From NCBI GenBank assembly GCA_034440575.1, contig JAOTOL010001392.1:62001-126000 (forward strand): DNA of 64,000 nt. The letters run 5' to 3'. Source of the stretch: Imbricaverruca yamaguchii (taxonomy: Eukaryota > Arthropoda > Thecostraca > Neoverrucidae). Under the pieces are notes generated by a model. It was not told where the DNA came from and searched no databases. It saw only the letters and a list, made by a program, of their open reading frames with translations. How positions within the stretch are numbered: position 1 is the first letter of the stretch; every line of letters begins with the position of its first letter. This document shows, one piece after another, positions 36,950-49,205 of this stretch. Made by a program: the position numbers and the translations under genes.

Positions 36950-37680
36950 CAGGGATGACGCGGTGGTATCTCCGGTAGGCAGGGAGGGCGCGGTGGTATC
37001 TCCGGTAGGCAGGGAGGACGCGGTGGTAGGCAGGGAGGGCGTGGTGGTATCTCCGGTAGGCAGGGAGGACGCGGTGGTATCTCCGGTAGGCAGGGAGGAC
37101 GCGGTGATATCTCCTGTAGGCAGGGAGGATGCGGTGATATCTCCTGTAGGCAGGGAGGATGCGGTGGTATCTCCGGTAGGCAGGGAGGATGCGGTGGTAT
37201 CTCCGCTAGGCAGGGAGGACGCGGTGGTATCTCCTGTAGGCAGGGAGGACGCGGTGATATCTCCTGTAGGCAGGGAGGATGCGGTGATATCTCCTGTAGG
37301 CAGGGAGGACGCGGTGATATCTCCTGTAGGCAGGGAGGATGCGGTGTTATCTCCGGTAGGCAGGGAGGATGCGGTGTTATTTAGCAGGGAGGATGCGGTG
37401 GTATCTCCTGTAGGCAGGGAGGATGCGGTGTTATCTCCGGTAGGCAGGGAGGATGCGGTGGTATCTCCGGTAGGCAGGGAGGATGCGGTGGTATCTCCTG
37501 TAGGCAGGGAGGATGCGGTGTTATCTCCGGTAGGCAGGGAGGATGCGGTTGTATCTTGTAGGCAGGAGGTGCGGTGTATCTCCGGTAGGCAGGGAGGATG
37601 CGGTGGTATCTCCGGTAGGCAGGGAGGATGCGGTGGTATCTCCTGTAGGCAGGGAGGATGCGGTGGTATCTCCGGTGGGA
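36950..37680. repeat. 30-bp minisatellite, about 24 copies
   Basis: The unit is GCAGGGAGGAYGCGGTGRTA followed by TCTCCKGTAG, with occasional deletions (near 37022, 37380 and 37555). The stop-free plus frame is a by-product. Confidence 0.96.
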
Positions 37681-37779
37681 TCTCTGGTGCAGTACGCTAC
37701 CGTATCACGATGTCAGCCTGTTCAGTGTGTTCGATTGGCTATCTAACTGAACTAGTCTCAGTCACACTTCCCATGCGAC

Positions 37780-37915
37780 TGATCGTACTTTGACTTCGTA
37801 CTTTGAGCGAAGTAATCGGCGGACGACAGAGCAGACTGTCAGCTCGACTTCGACTTCGTACTTTGACTTCGTACGTTCACTCCCTTCGTACTTTGAGCGA
37901 AGCGAGTGAATTGGT
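37780..37915. repeat. CTTCGTACTTTGA repeats with hairpins
   Basis: Five copies of CTTCGTACTTTGA(G) occur. The end forms a palindrome, TTCACTC-CCTTCG...CGAAGCGAGTGAA (about 37878-37911). Confidence 0.75.
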
Positions 37916-38199
37916 TGCATCTATTTCCTCCGGTCTCCTTGAAGCACGTTGACTGTGCTTATCGACAGATGACTGGCGTGGGACCATGGTTGGGGGTGAG
38001 CGCAGGGGAGGGGCATGAGCCAAGGTTTTGGGACTGGCCATTAACCCTATGGATGAATCTTGCCTTACCACAATCTTTCCATTACAATTCTTACTTCATA
38101 CATGTACCTGTACCACACTCCCGCATTCTTACACGGAATCCCACCGTTAACCGCATGGCAACAATCGAGCGGAAGTGACCCCACACTATTTTAGACGTT

Positions 38200-38835
38200 A
38201 CCTTTGCGGCGGACGGTACTCTCGGGCGTTACCTTTGCAGTGGACGGTACTCTCGGGCGTTACCTCTGCAGCGGACGGTACTCTCGGGCGTTACCTCTGC
38301 AGCGGACGGTACTCTCGGGCGTTACCTTTGCAGTGGACGGTACTCTCAGGCGTTACCTCTGCAGCGGACGACACACTCGGGCGTTACCTCTGCAGCGGAC
38401 GGCACACTCGGGCGTTACCTCTGCAGCGGACGGTACTCTCGGGCGTTACCTCTGCAGCGGACGATACCTCGGGCGTTACCTTTGCAGTGGACGTACCTCG
38501 GGCGTTACCTCTGCAGCGGACGACACACTCGGGCGTTACCTCTGCAGCGGACGGTACTCTCGGGCGTTACCTCTGCAGCGGACGGCATACTCTCGGGCGT
38601 TACCTCTGCAGCGGACGGTACTCTCGGGCGTTACCTCTGCAGCGGACGGTACTCTCGGGCGTTATCTCTGCAGCGGACGGTACTCTCGGGCGTTACCTTT
38701 GCAGTGGACGGTACTCTCGGGCGTTACCTCTGCAGCGGACGACACACTCGGGCGTTACCTTTGCAGTGGACGGTACTCTCGGGCGTTACCTCTGCAACGG
38801 ACGGTACTCTCGGGCGTTACCTCTGCAGCGGACGG
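38200..38835. repeat. 31-bp minisatellite, about 20 copies
   Basis: The unit is CTCTGCAGCGGACGGTACTC followed by TCGGGCGTTAC, with variants CTTTGCAGTGG and GACACACTC. The period of 31 cycles three frames, which explains long repetitive open frames with no gene. Confidence 0.96.
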
Positions 38836-40429
38836 TGCACAAAAGCCTGCGGACATGTTGAACTGACATGGTATCCCCGCATCATCTCTGCCCACCGCAT
38901 GAGGGTCCGACATTATCGTGCCATGTCAAGCTGACTGCTCTGTCGTCCGCCGATTGACGACCATCGGGCTTAGCCGTAGTCTGGAGACGCGTCGTCCGCG
39001 GCGCCTTTGACGTCAGGCGCCGGCGGCCGAGGGTTGAAGGCCTCCAGAGCCTGGGAAAATGGGCCATCTGCCGCGCTCCCAGCCCTCGTCTCGACACGTC
39101 GCCACATCACGGCAACTGTCTCAACACCGCCGCGTCGCCAAACAATATGGACGCGAGACAATATCAATACACCCGTTCGAAACATCTATCAACTGGTTGT
39201 CTTCTAGCGCAAGGCGTCCGGCCGCTGGCCGTGGAATGTCGCGAGCGCTGCGCGACGTCTGAGCGTCGACGACGCCCCGACCGGCTCGCTGTCACACTTT
39301 TTCCGCGTCCAATCACAAGGTGTCGGCCGCCGTCAAACCGCGGCGATACCCGAGAGGACGGCCGCCGTAACCGGAGCGCCGCTGTCGCACCGCGTCGCTC
39401 ATACCTGGCTGCGGCTGATTGAAAACCGCTGCTGAAAAAGCGACACGTCGGGACGGCCGCGGCCACCGGCATCGAATTCAGCGCAGAAAGGGTGGAGTGA
39501 CGCGCCGCGCTAGGGCTTAATCCGCGCCGCTGATGGATTCCCGGTGGCCCGCCACGGTGCGGACAATGCCGGCGCCCGGCCGCGTCCGTCCGCTCGGGCC
39601 GGTGCGTACCGCGTGCTCCGTCGGCGGCGACCCTCCGAGGACGAGCAGGTGGTGCAGCTCGCCGCCGCTGCTGACCCGCCTCGCGCAGACGGCGGGACGC
39701 CCGCGAGCCGACGGGCGGAATGCGCACCGAAATTCGCGAAATTTTCCTCTTCGCCCGGTGGCCGCCTCAGTTTCCTTTCGTCGCGTCGGCTGGCGACTTT
39801 GTCGCCGCCGCGATCTCTGGCCGAGAACAGGTGCGCCTGCAGAGCTAGGTCACGGTTTGACACACGCCGGGCTGCACGGCGGGGAAGGGCAGTGCTGACG
39901 GCTGCGTCGCGCCCCGGATAGACACGTCGCCGCTCGTCACCGCGGAGCGCGCGCCTCACGATAGAGGCCGGGGCATTGTTTACCTGCGCCGCCGCCCACT
40001 GATAAGGCCGCGGCCGCCTCATAAACGCAGCAACAGGGAAGCTTTATGGTCATTCTGGTCGCTTTACCGGACGAAATTCGGCCCGGAATGGTGCGGCCTG
40101 CGGCGGCGACGGCACTTTGGGGATGAGCGCACGGCGGCGGTGGTGGCGGTGGTGGCCACGTGCTAGCCCGCTCGCATCAGCTCGGGTGACAGAAGCGGGC
40201 GCCGGCGCTGTCGGGGCGCCAGTACGCCGCACCGGCGTCTCTTGTTAGCTGTGAAGTGGACTGGGAGCGATGGCTAACTATGCACACAAATCAGGGGGTC
40301 GGTGCGCCGCCTGATTGGACGCGATGCCGCCGCCGCGGCCGGCTCGCCACACCGCTAAAAAACAAATGGATTGTCATCACTCATTGCGTCCGAGCGAGTG
40401 AACGCCGGCCGAGCGGGCTCAAAAACGCC

Positions 40430-40625
40430 ATTAACATCTCCCCTCCTGCAAATTACCCGTGGCACCATCGCCGATGTCTTCAGCGCGTAAATAACTTCAA
40501 ACGCACCGCGCACAGGTGATAAATCATGACCCCCGGTCGTCACCGACCGCTGGTCGCCGGGCAACCGCAGCGCGGCGGCTGCATCAGCCACGGCGCGCAG
40601 TAAATGCCGCGTTTTATGTTTTTAT
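40430..40625. promoter_or_regulatory. Candidate regulatory island 1
   Basis: Contains CCATTAACATC, GCAAATTACCCG, GCGTAAATAACTTC, CACAGGTGATAAATCATGA (E-box plus GATAA/AAATCA) and GCGTTTTATGTTTTTATTG (caudal/Abd-B-like TTTATG). Motif reading only. Confidence 0.3.
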
Positions 40626-41500
40626 TGTTGACTTCGGTCCTGTTTATTGCGCGAGCTCCCGGCCACTTTGATGGAGACGCATCGGCGGCGCTTCAGAAGG
40701 AGACCCATAATGACGATCAGTCGGCGAATTTAGACGGACGCTGCGACATCCAATGGACGCCGCGACATCAGCAACCGGCGCCCCCCCCCCCTGACGCGCT
40801 TCCTGTCCCGCTCACCGTCAGGCGGGCAGGCGCATCAGGCGCCGAGGGAGCCGCCGCGTCCGGCCGAAGGCGCTCCTTCGCCGCCGACTTGAAGATTGAT
40901 TGCGACGAAATGGAACACCTCGTCTGGCCTGCTGGACCGCACGGCCGCAGTCCCCCAGTGCGGCGCCGCCTTGATGGTCCATCTGGTGCGAGCGCGTGCG
41001 CGCGGGGTCGGCCACCGTCTGACCCGCGGCGGACACATCAATCAGCGCTGGCGACACAGTCGGCGCCGCCGGGCTCCGGTGACACTGACCCCGGCTTCAT
41101 CAAAGCCACCGTCAGGCCTCCCCCGTGCCGCGCCGCGTGGACTCGCCGTCGCGACGTTCGATCACCGCTGCGTCAATCATGCCTGTTTGCCGGCTTTGTG
41201 CATGTGGGCTAATCAATCAGCGAGGTGTCGTGTGGGTCCGTCGTCTCCAAGGACGCGCGACGCGTCCGTGACGCGGACCGGCGGCAAGGACGACGCGTCG
41301 CGCGCGGCCCGGCTCGCTCGGCCGGGAGAGAGCACTTGGCGCGCCGCTTGCGCCAGCGCCGACGCAGCACGCTGACCCGTCCTGGAAAGAGTCGCGACGA
41401 TGGTGTCGACCGAGCCTGCCTCGAGCCACGTCGCCGGCGGCTGTTAGCAAATCCGCCAACGCGCACCGGCACCGCCGCAGGCGGTCGGCCGGGCCACCGG

Positions 41501-41575
41501 CCTTATAATTATTGATTATGCTAATACATGAAATGCATATTTACAGCCAAATGAATGTGACGTCAGGCGGAGTTA
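41501..41575. promoter_or_regulatory. Candidate regulatory island 2: homeodomain, POU and CRE-like sites
   Basis: Within 75 bp are ATAATTATTGATTATG, an octamer-like ATGCTAAT, a second POU-like ATGCATAT and the palindrome TGACGTCA. GC-rich sequence flanks it on both sides. Confidence 0.4.
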
Positions 41576-41989
41576 CTCGCGCCAGTCTCGCCGCAGCGGT
41601 GATGGAACGTAGCAGAAAATTACATTAAAGGAGTAGTGGGGCGGCGTTGGCGGCGGCGACGACGGCGGCTGCAGTGGTGGTGGCGGCGGCCGGTGGCATT
41701 CGAGATGGACGAGCGCGCGGCGTCGGCGTCGGCGGCGCACGGTCGGTCGGCCGCTCCCTCGCTCGTGACGTCTCTCTCCCGCCGGCGACGAAGCGGCAGG
41801 CGCGTCGTTGTCGTCGTCGGCCCTCTTCGCCGGCAGCGTGGCATCGACGACGACGCGGACGGACAGCCGGCGCTCGACCATCCATCACTGTGTCACACCG
41901 ACGGGTTCGATAAGAGCGGGCGTCGCGCGCGCCGCCGCCGCCGCCATCTATTGGCCGACCGGCGAACTGCGCAACGACGCTTTGTTTTT

Positions 41990-42210
41990 CACGCTAGCAC
42001 CTCCAATTAAAAGTCGGCTCGTCTGCATGCAACGGACAAACTATCTGAATTATCGTCCGAAATAATTAATTCGCTCCATGAAGTTTTTCTCCCCCAGCAT
42101 AAATTGTCATAACCCCTTGTCATAAATCGTGTTAATGGCGCGCGGGACAAAGGGAATATAGATCTGTAGCTTGAATTATCGCCGCTCATGGACATAGATC
42201 AAGCGGCACC
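41990..42210. promoter_or_regulatory. Candidate regulatory island 3
   Basis: Contains CCAATTAAAAG, GAATTATCG, AATAATTAATTCG, a direct repeat of TTGTCATAA, CATAAATCGTGTTAATGG and GACAAAGGG (TCF/LEF-like). Confidence 0.35.
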
Positions 42211-45200
42211 ATTATGTACGGTCTCCCGCAGGTACAGACGCAGCAATGGCGGCTCGACCGCGGTCCGCGCGCACTAATGTCGCGTCAATCCGCCGCTGAA
42301 AAGACACAATGGACGGTAGATTGGGACGGTCGTGAATTACGGGCGACAGCCGACCACTCAGAAATGGACCAAATTCCGACCAAAACGGCGCCGTTTTTTT
42401 TTCTCCCGCGCGCGCTCTTTCGGCGCGCTGAGGGACGCGGGGCGGCGCGGACGACGTGCCGTCCATCAGGAGGCAGCTCTGCTCGGACGCCGGGAAAAAA
42501 TGGTGTTCATCAGGGGCTGAATACGGCTCAGAATGTGAGAGCAGCGCTATGACAAATGGGTCGTTTGGCGCGTCCGCGGCGGCTGACGTGGCGGAGACGA
42601 ACGCGGCGCAACAACGCGACGCGCCCCCGGGGCTGATTTATCTGACTGACACAAAACGCTCCCCCTTCCCAGGACGGTAACTCATCTAACAATGACAGCC
42701 AAGAATCACAAATCAAGCCAAATGACGTCAAATGTCCGATTCGACGACACCCCAGCGAGCCGCGCGGTCTGTCACGACGCCATTAATCAGCGGCGCGTTT
42801 ATTTGTGATTGCGTGAATGACAACGCCGCCCTTCTGCCGCCACGACCTCCCGCCTCGCGAAGCCGGCTCTGGGCGCCGCGCTGCCTCACCGCAGGGCAAA
42901 CACAGGTCGCTGCCCCTAGCCCCTCCCCCGGGCGGGGAATTACGCCTCTTTCTGCGATACACCCTGATCTACGACCATACCCACCCGCTTTTAGGTGTCG
43001 GCTTTTGCTGCGACAAAGGCGAGATAAGCGCTGGCTGGATTCTGTGAACAAAAACAAGATGTTCATGTAATGTCTCGCTTGATGACGTACAAATCATCCT
43101 GAAGAATGCTTGAGAAGGGAGGCAATCACAATAGCTTCCTTTTAATGTGTTTCACCATCTGCCTTCCTGCATTTGACCCGCTCATGGAATTCCTACGCAT
43201 GACGCTATCAATGTCACTACAAACTGTCGCTAGCAATGTCACTATGCGTGGTGAAACGTTGGGGCGTTTGGTTGGCGGTTGTTACAGGCCTGGTTGGCAG
43301 CTTTTCCGTGTTCGGTTTCATGATCGCACCACACTGAAGGCCCATCGAACGAAAACCTATTGTAGGCAACCAGCGCAAAGCCAGCTTGCCTTTTTCGAAA
43401 GTGTTTTTTTTATCAAGCGAACACGGGGTAGGTAGTCCAGTGGTAGGATTGTGTCTCTGGACCCCATCGCTGGAGGCAGCTTTAACATCAAGCCCGTGGC
43501 ATAATCTAGGATCCGGGAGCAAAGGCACATTGGATACGCCAAAGTTTGAGTTGATGTCCTCACCGAGGCGTGCCGAATACCGATCATGACGAACTAGGGA
43601 CATTTTCACAAATCAATCACGGAACCGTTTTGTCCTGGACTCGTGCATAGACCTCTGCTTTCTGTCGCTGTCCGGAACTGCTTGGGCCTTTCCAGCAGAC
43701 ACAAAGCAAATAAACCTGGATTTGTTTGACGTTTAACCCGCGCCGTCTTTCCGGTGAAATCCTCACGTTTGGGGGGGGGGGTGAAGACCCCTCTAAAATC
43801 CAAACTAAGCATCGCACGAAAACGAAAGAGGGTCATCGGAAAGCGCTCGACGAGTAGGGTCCGGGTCCACCGTCCAAAACAATTTTCCCCCAAAAGTGAC
43901 GTCACCATGGGGGCTAGATTTTCACGACTTTTCACGACTTACATTATGCTTTTGACACTGGGGAGTTCATTTTGTGGGATATATGAGAAGAAGAAGAAAA
44001 ATTTGGTATGTGAAAAGGACAGCGAAATATACCAGGGTTGTCATTTGTTGTGGTCCCCCCATTTTTTTTATTTCAAAATTTTGTGTTTTCAAGTTTTCTT
44101 TAATTTTCCTTTTCCAGTGCGTAGAGCAGACCGAGAAACGTTGTTTGAAGTCAACTTTCCCCTAATAAAAAATGCTTACTTTAGCCAGACTCTTGTATTT
44201 GAACTGCAATTTGGCAAATGCGCAAAATTTATGTGTAGTCAAAAACGAAAAAATGAAACATTCAACTCGTAAGTTTCGTTGCATCCCTAAAGATAAGCAA
44301 ACGTTGAAAGTTTCATTAAAATATCTGTATCCGTTAAAGTGTGACGACTGGTTGAACGTTTTTGGAGGTGACCTTACTTGAGCTTTACTAACTTGTTGAC
44401 CCTACATGACCTGACCTAAAAATTTTGGATCAACATGTCAAATTGATTTGGGAAGAAGTATGCCAAATCTGGACGCGCCGACGCGCGCGCCGTTCGTCCG
44501 CTATCTGCAAAAAAACCTGAGGAGGCGGTTGAAGACCCCCCCCCCCTCCCGAGACGGGACTGGTTAACCTGAAACTCGGCAATACTGACCACAGGCGAGA
44601 GGGCATTGCTGAACCAAAGCTGCATCGCATGCTGCATGTAATGCAATTCATTCCGTCCATGCAATTAAGAGACCCGTCCGAACATCAAGCCTTTGCTACA
44701 CCTGACAGTGTGGTCTTGCGTCAAAGGTTGGTGGAGAAGACGAGCAAATGCTTTGCAAGCGGGGCATGGCCTTTCAGTTGATAGCGTAACCAGGCGGGGG
44801 ATCGACGGAGAGTCGACCACCACTTTATGGCAAGCATATTCACAAAGTAATGCCATGCGATTAGCATAATCACCAAGGAACGTCATCAAAGCGTGCAATC
44901 CAAATACCTCCCATCAGCCCGGCGGACCAAGGAGAGGGTAGAAGAGGATATCCCAGGACGTTTATGTGTAGAAACATAGAAGTAACATTCTTTGAAAAAT
45001 AGATCCGTTAAATGTTTTTCCCCGGGAAATAGACGTTTTCTCGCAATCCATTTTTCTATTCCTTCTGGATCCACCACCACTCTTTGGTGGTTTTTAAGCC
45101 CCTTTAACCCATTGAGGAAAAAAATATACAGCCTGGTCCCCCACCCGCCATCGAAGAGATCAATGGATGTCCCCCGCCGTCTACCGAGCCCTCCCTCCGT

Positions 45201-45630
45201 GACCCAGATTCGTCCCTGATGTCACAGAGCGGCGCCGCCCCCGGATTAAGCGCCACCCCGACTCACGCTTCACACGCTCCGGCCAGAGGTATTCACACGG
45301 CCGACGGGCGGCCGGAGCGGCGCGCGAGCGTCACACGGCCGACGGGCGTCGACGGGACGTCGGCCCGTCACACGGCCGACGGGCGCCGACCTGTCGCCGT
45401 CCTCACCAGCGTCTTACACGGCAACGGCGGCAGCCGCGGCGGCCGCGGCGTCTCCGCCCGCCGCGTAATTGGCAGGTGCTATCGGACGGTGGCGTCTGAG
45501 GCGGCCCGATTTACTGCACCGCTTTGCCACATTTGTTAGTTCGGCGAGCCGGTGGCTTAACGACGCGGGCGACGTTTACGCGGCGGATAAATAGCGGCGA
45601 GCCAGCCGCGCCGCAGAAGCGCCGGCCGGC

Positions 45631-45915
45631 GGTGGTGACGCGCCGAGCGGGGCGCGGCTCGCGCGGCTGGACGGCTGGACGGCTGGGCGGCTGGGCGGCC
45701 CGCTGCAGCAGGTGGCCGACCGCTGGCCGGCGGTGGTGACGCGCCGAGCGGGGCGCGGCTCGCGCGGCTGGACGGCTGGGCGGCTGGGCGGCCCGCTGCA
45801 GCAGGCGGCCGACCGCTGGCCGGCGGTGGTGACGCGCCGAGCGGGGCGCGGCTCGCGCGGCTGGACGGCTGGGCGGCTGGGCGGCCCGCTGCAGCAGGCG
45901 GCCGACCGCTGGCCG
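45631..45915. repeat. 93-99 bp GC-rich tandem, 3 copies
   Basis: GCGGTGGTGACGCGCCGAGC recurs at 45631, 45730 and 45823, each followed by a CTGGACGGCTGGGCGG run and CTGCAGCAG. Confidence 0.85.
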
Positions 45916-46317
45916 CCGGGGCGGCGATAGAGACCTCGCCGGGGTGTGGCGAGCGCCGCCGGGCGGCCAGCACACGTCACAGCACACTGTGCAGCCAGAC
46001 GTGGGCTCCGGACGGCGCGGCGGCCGTACACGTGCACGCGGCTGGCCGGATCGCAGACGTGCTGGCGGCGTAGTGCTCGCGCACGGCGTGGGTGTGGGTC
46101 TATCATCATTACCGGGAGGGCATGATGCATGAAAGCAATGGGCGCACCCAAATTGATTGGGGAGCATGCTACACAGGGTCCCATGTTAATAGTTGACATT
46201 ATTCGGGGGGAAGGGGGGCAAGTGCCCCCAAACGCATACCGAGCTACACGCCTGGCGCAGGACATCGTAAGGTGTACACGCCGACTGATGCTGTCTGCGG
46301 GTGTTGACTATGACAGC

Positions 46318-46430
46318 GGCTGGTACGGATGTGGGGACGTCTGACGGACGGGTGTGGGGATGTCTGACGGACGGATGTGGAGATGTCTGACGGACGGATG
46401 TGGGGACGTCTGACGGACGGATGTACAGAA
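46318..46430. repeat. 23-bp GACGGACGGATGTGG tandem, 4-5 copies
   Basis: GGATGTGGRGAYGTCTGACG units repeat with few differences. Confidence 0.8.
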
Positions 46431-46510
46431 CGTCCGCCCGACGCACGGCCGTCACGAGGGCCATGCGCCGCTTCCCCTTCATCTCTTCACCGTACCCGTA
46501 TTACCGACAC

Positions 46511-46549
46511 AGTTGATGCGCCACTACGTTCAAATAACTTTCCAACTAA
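46511..46549 (+). mobile_element. LINE-tail copy
   Basis: AGTTGATGCGCCACTACG then TTCAAATAACTTTCCAACTA resembles the family terminus. It is 40 bp upstream of another tail. Confidence 0.6.
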
Positions 46550-46588
46550 GCAATTATCACGTGAACGGCGATGTTGCCCTCGCGGCAT

Positions 46589-46630
46589 GGCAGTTGATGC
46601 GCCCTAAAACCCAAATAACTAACTAACTAA
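46589..46630 (+). mobile_element. 42-bp LINE-tail insertion with 10-bp TSD
   Basis: GGCAGTTGATGCGCCCTAAA then ACCCAAATAACTAACTAAC. Exact repeats CTCGCGGCAT flank it at 46579-46588 and 46631-46640. Confidence 0.85.
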
Positions 46631-46679
46631 CTCGCGGCATCGTCGATCCACCATCTCCGTCGCGGCCACGAGCGCCGTC

Positions 46680-46815
46680 GTGAGTGTGGCTGGTGACGTA
46701 ATGAGTGCGTCTGACAACGTCTTGAGTGTGGCTGACGTCATGAGTGCGTCCGACAACGTCTTGAGTGCGGCTGACGTCATGAGTGCGGCTGACAACGTCT
46801 TGAGTGCTGCTGGTG
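46680..46815. repeat. Tandem of GAGTGCGGCTGACRWC units
   Basis: Alternating GAGTGYGKCTGACAACGTCT and TGAGTGTGGCTGACGTCA segments form a roughly 36-bp compound repeat. Confidence 0.75.
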
Positions 46816-48410
46816 AGGTGAGCGAGCGGCCGAGTGCGGCCGGGACGGGCCGGGCAGCTGCCGGTCGCCTGTTCGTCAGGTGCCTCCTCGGCCGCCACCC
46901 ATAACTCACGGCCGCCGCTGCAGCCGGCCAGGCCAGCCAGGTATGCCGGCCCGCCGCTCCCACCACGCACCAGAACGGCCTATCAACAAAGAATCTCGAT
47001 GATCATTAATCAACGTCGTCCCCCAGATGGGTCGCGCTGACCCCCCGTCCCCCGCGCTCCCCTCGGCGGGACACGACCGACAGCGCGGCTGGCGCGGAGA
47101 TGGATGGCCGCGCGCCGGCCGGCTGCCCCTTTATTACCAACAGTCGGCGGCCGCGCCGGTCACCCGCCGGCGCGCCGAGAAAAAGGCGCGCACGTTGACC
47201 GGCCTGTTTGCGCGCGCCGACCTGCACGCTCGTGCGCGCGCGCGCCGGACGCGTTGGCCGCTTTTTGACGGATGTCGCTCGTCCGGCCTTCGGTCGGTGC
47301 GACGAGCCGACCGCCGACCGCGGCCGCACAACAGCGGCGCGACTATTGTCGGCGTGGCGCGGAAGACGCCGCTCCATCACGTGCCGGCGACTCGGCCGCC
47401 GGCAACCAATCGACACAAGTGTCGGCCGACCGCGGCGTGCGTGTCGCCGGCTTTGGCGTGCCGAGCCGGTGGATGACACTGACGGCCACCGGAGCGCCGC
47501 ACGAGCGGGCGCGCCGCATTGCCAGCCAGCCGCGCAGGATCTCCGGAGCAGCGGCGTCGGATGTCGCGCGCCGAGACGCAGCTACCCGCCGGCCGCAAAT
47601 GAAGGTGTGAACAAAGCCGGCCTGATTGACTCTGCGTTTGACGGCGGCCGGGGACGAGCGCCGCGGCTGGCCTGTCGTCTGGCCGGAATCTATGACGCCC
47701 GCCCGCCACCCGGCCGTCCGTCGGCGAGCATTCCTCGACAAGCCGTGTTTTTGTCAAGTCGGCCGCTGGAAGTGTCGCAATTTATGGCAAATTGTCTGCG
47801 GCGCTCGACCGCCGAGCGGGGCGCGCCAAATGTCCGGCACACGCGGGCGGGCCACAGTCGGCGCTCGTAACTCCCGACTCGCGGAATTCTGAGCAGCCGT
47901 GCGACCGCCTCGGCCCGCCTCGGCTGTCGACTCGACGCGACGACGGACGGAACGGGTGCGGTGGCGGCACAGAATCTCACGCCGTACTGACGGCTGGACA
48001 GTGCGCGCAGTAATCACGTACCTTCCACGCACAGTGCGCGCGGCCGACCCCCAACTACCCGTGTTTTGCCGTGCCCAACGATGCCGCGCCTTCAAAGAGG
48101 CCAGTAATTTTCCAGATAGGCATAAAATAAATGATGGATTCTTGTGCCTGGCGGTCGGCCGCGTGATGGATGCCGGGTGGAGCGATGGCCGGCGCCGGGG
48201 AGGGGGCCGCGAGGGGGTGGCACACATTCCTGGACGGGCCAACTCCCGCTGGACGGCGGCCATTTTGAAGGGCATCCAATCAGAATGGTGTCGGCGGCGC
48301 GGCCGGCTTTTTGGCGCGTCACCTGGTGTTTTCCGGACCGGACCCGGGTGTCGGCGCGCGAGCTGAGCGCGCCCAGTCGGGACACGTCTCTGCATACACG
48401 ACGCCATTCC

Positions 48411-48600
48411 AGTGCCGTCAGACCTGACGGCACTGACACCCGCGTCTGTCAGACCTGACGGTACTGACACCCGCGTCTGTCAGAACTGACGGTACTGACA
48501 CCCGCGTCTGTCAGACCTGACGGTACTGACACCCGCGTCTGTCAGAACTGACGGCACTGACACCCGCGTCTGTCAGAACTGACGGCACTGACACCTGCGC
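48411..48600. repeat. 31-bp tandem, 6 copies
   Basis: GTCAGACCTGACGGYACTGA followed by CACCCGCGTCT, with GTCAG/CTGAC inverted halves in each unit. Confidence 0.93.
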
Positions 48601-48609
48601 CTAACCGGC

Positions 48610-48745
48610 CGCTTTACTGTTGTTTGTAGATGTCCCGACTAATGAGAAAACGGCCAGCATTAAATCGATGAGCCGCCGCCGAACAACTGAGGACTACTAT
48701 AATTGATAGCAAAACTACAAACAGTAATCAGTGTCTGGCACTATC
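48610..48745. promoter_or_regulatory. Candidate regulatory island 4 with inverted ACTGTTTGTAG motif
   Basis: TTACTGTTGTTTGTAG at about 48613 and CTACAAACAGTAATC at about 48714 are inverted, about 100 bp apart. GACTAATGAG, CATTAAATCGATGAG and ATAATTGATAGC lie between them. Confidence 0.35.
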
Positions 48746-49104
48746 GGTGGCGTCCGGTGGCCTCGCGCCCGCCGGTGGCGCCTGATCAATAGTGCACCAG
48801 CCGTCTGAAGCCACACGATCAAAGCTCTTTTGGGAAGGTGAGGCACGTCCGAATCTGCCGACAGCGGGCGGCGTCTCTCGCGTTGTTCTCTGGGCGCCGT
48901 ACAGCTCGGAGTTTCCCCGGCACGGTCGCCGCCGCCCCCTCGGCCACCGCCGCCAACAAATTTCCTCCCGTTAGTGTGTTGTCACTTTTCGGAACGTCGC
49001 AGTCACCGGCACTACGGCGCAGCCTACCCGGCGGTCGGCGGCACGCGGCGGCGACTGCGACGCCAGGTCTCGCCGCTAGCACGACACGTCGGCCGCCGCT
49101 CACG

Positions 49105-49205
49105 CTCGCGGCCTCAATGGTGAATCGTGATGCTATGATAATTATAGCGGAAAGTCGTCCGCTCTGATGATACGCTGCATAAAAACGGCGATAAATCATG
49201 CGTCA
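49105..49205. promoter_or_regulatory. Candidate regulatory island 5
   Basis: GAATCGTGATGCTATGATAA, TTATAGCGG, TGATGATACGC, GCATAAAAACGGCGATAAAT and CATGCGTCAAG are clustered GATA and Hox-like words in a GC-rich setting. Confidence 0.3.

Noticed and set aside
36963..38861. Repetitive frames VSPVGREDAV and SGVTSAADGTLGRYL
   Set aside because: Frames of the 30-bp and 31-bp minisatellites with no independent gene support.
43425..43500. tRNA-like segment GGTAGTCCAGTGGTAGGATT
   Set aside because: It resembles an A box and D arm, but no anticodon or T arm folds. It might be a tRNA-derived SINE head but is unsupported.
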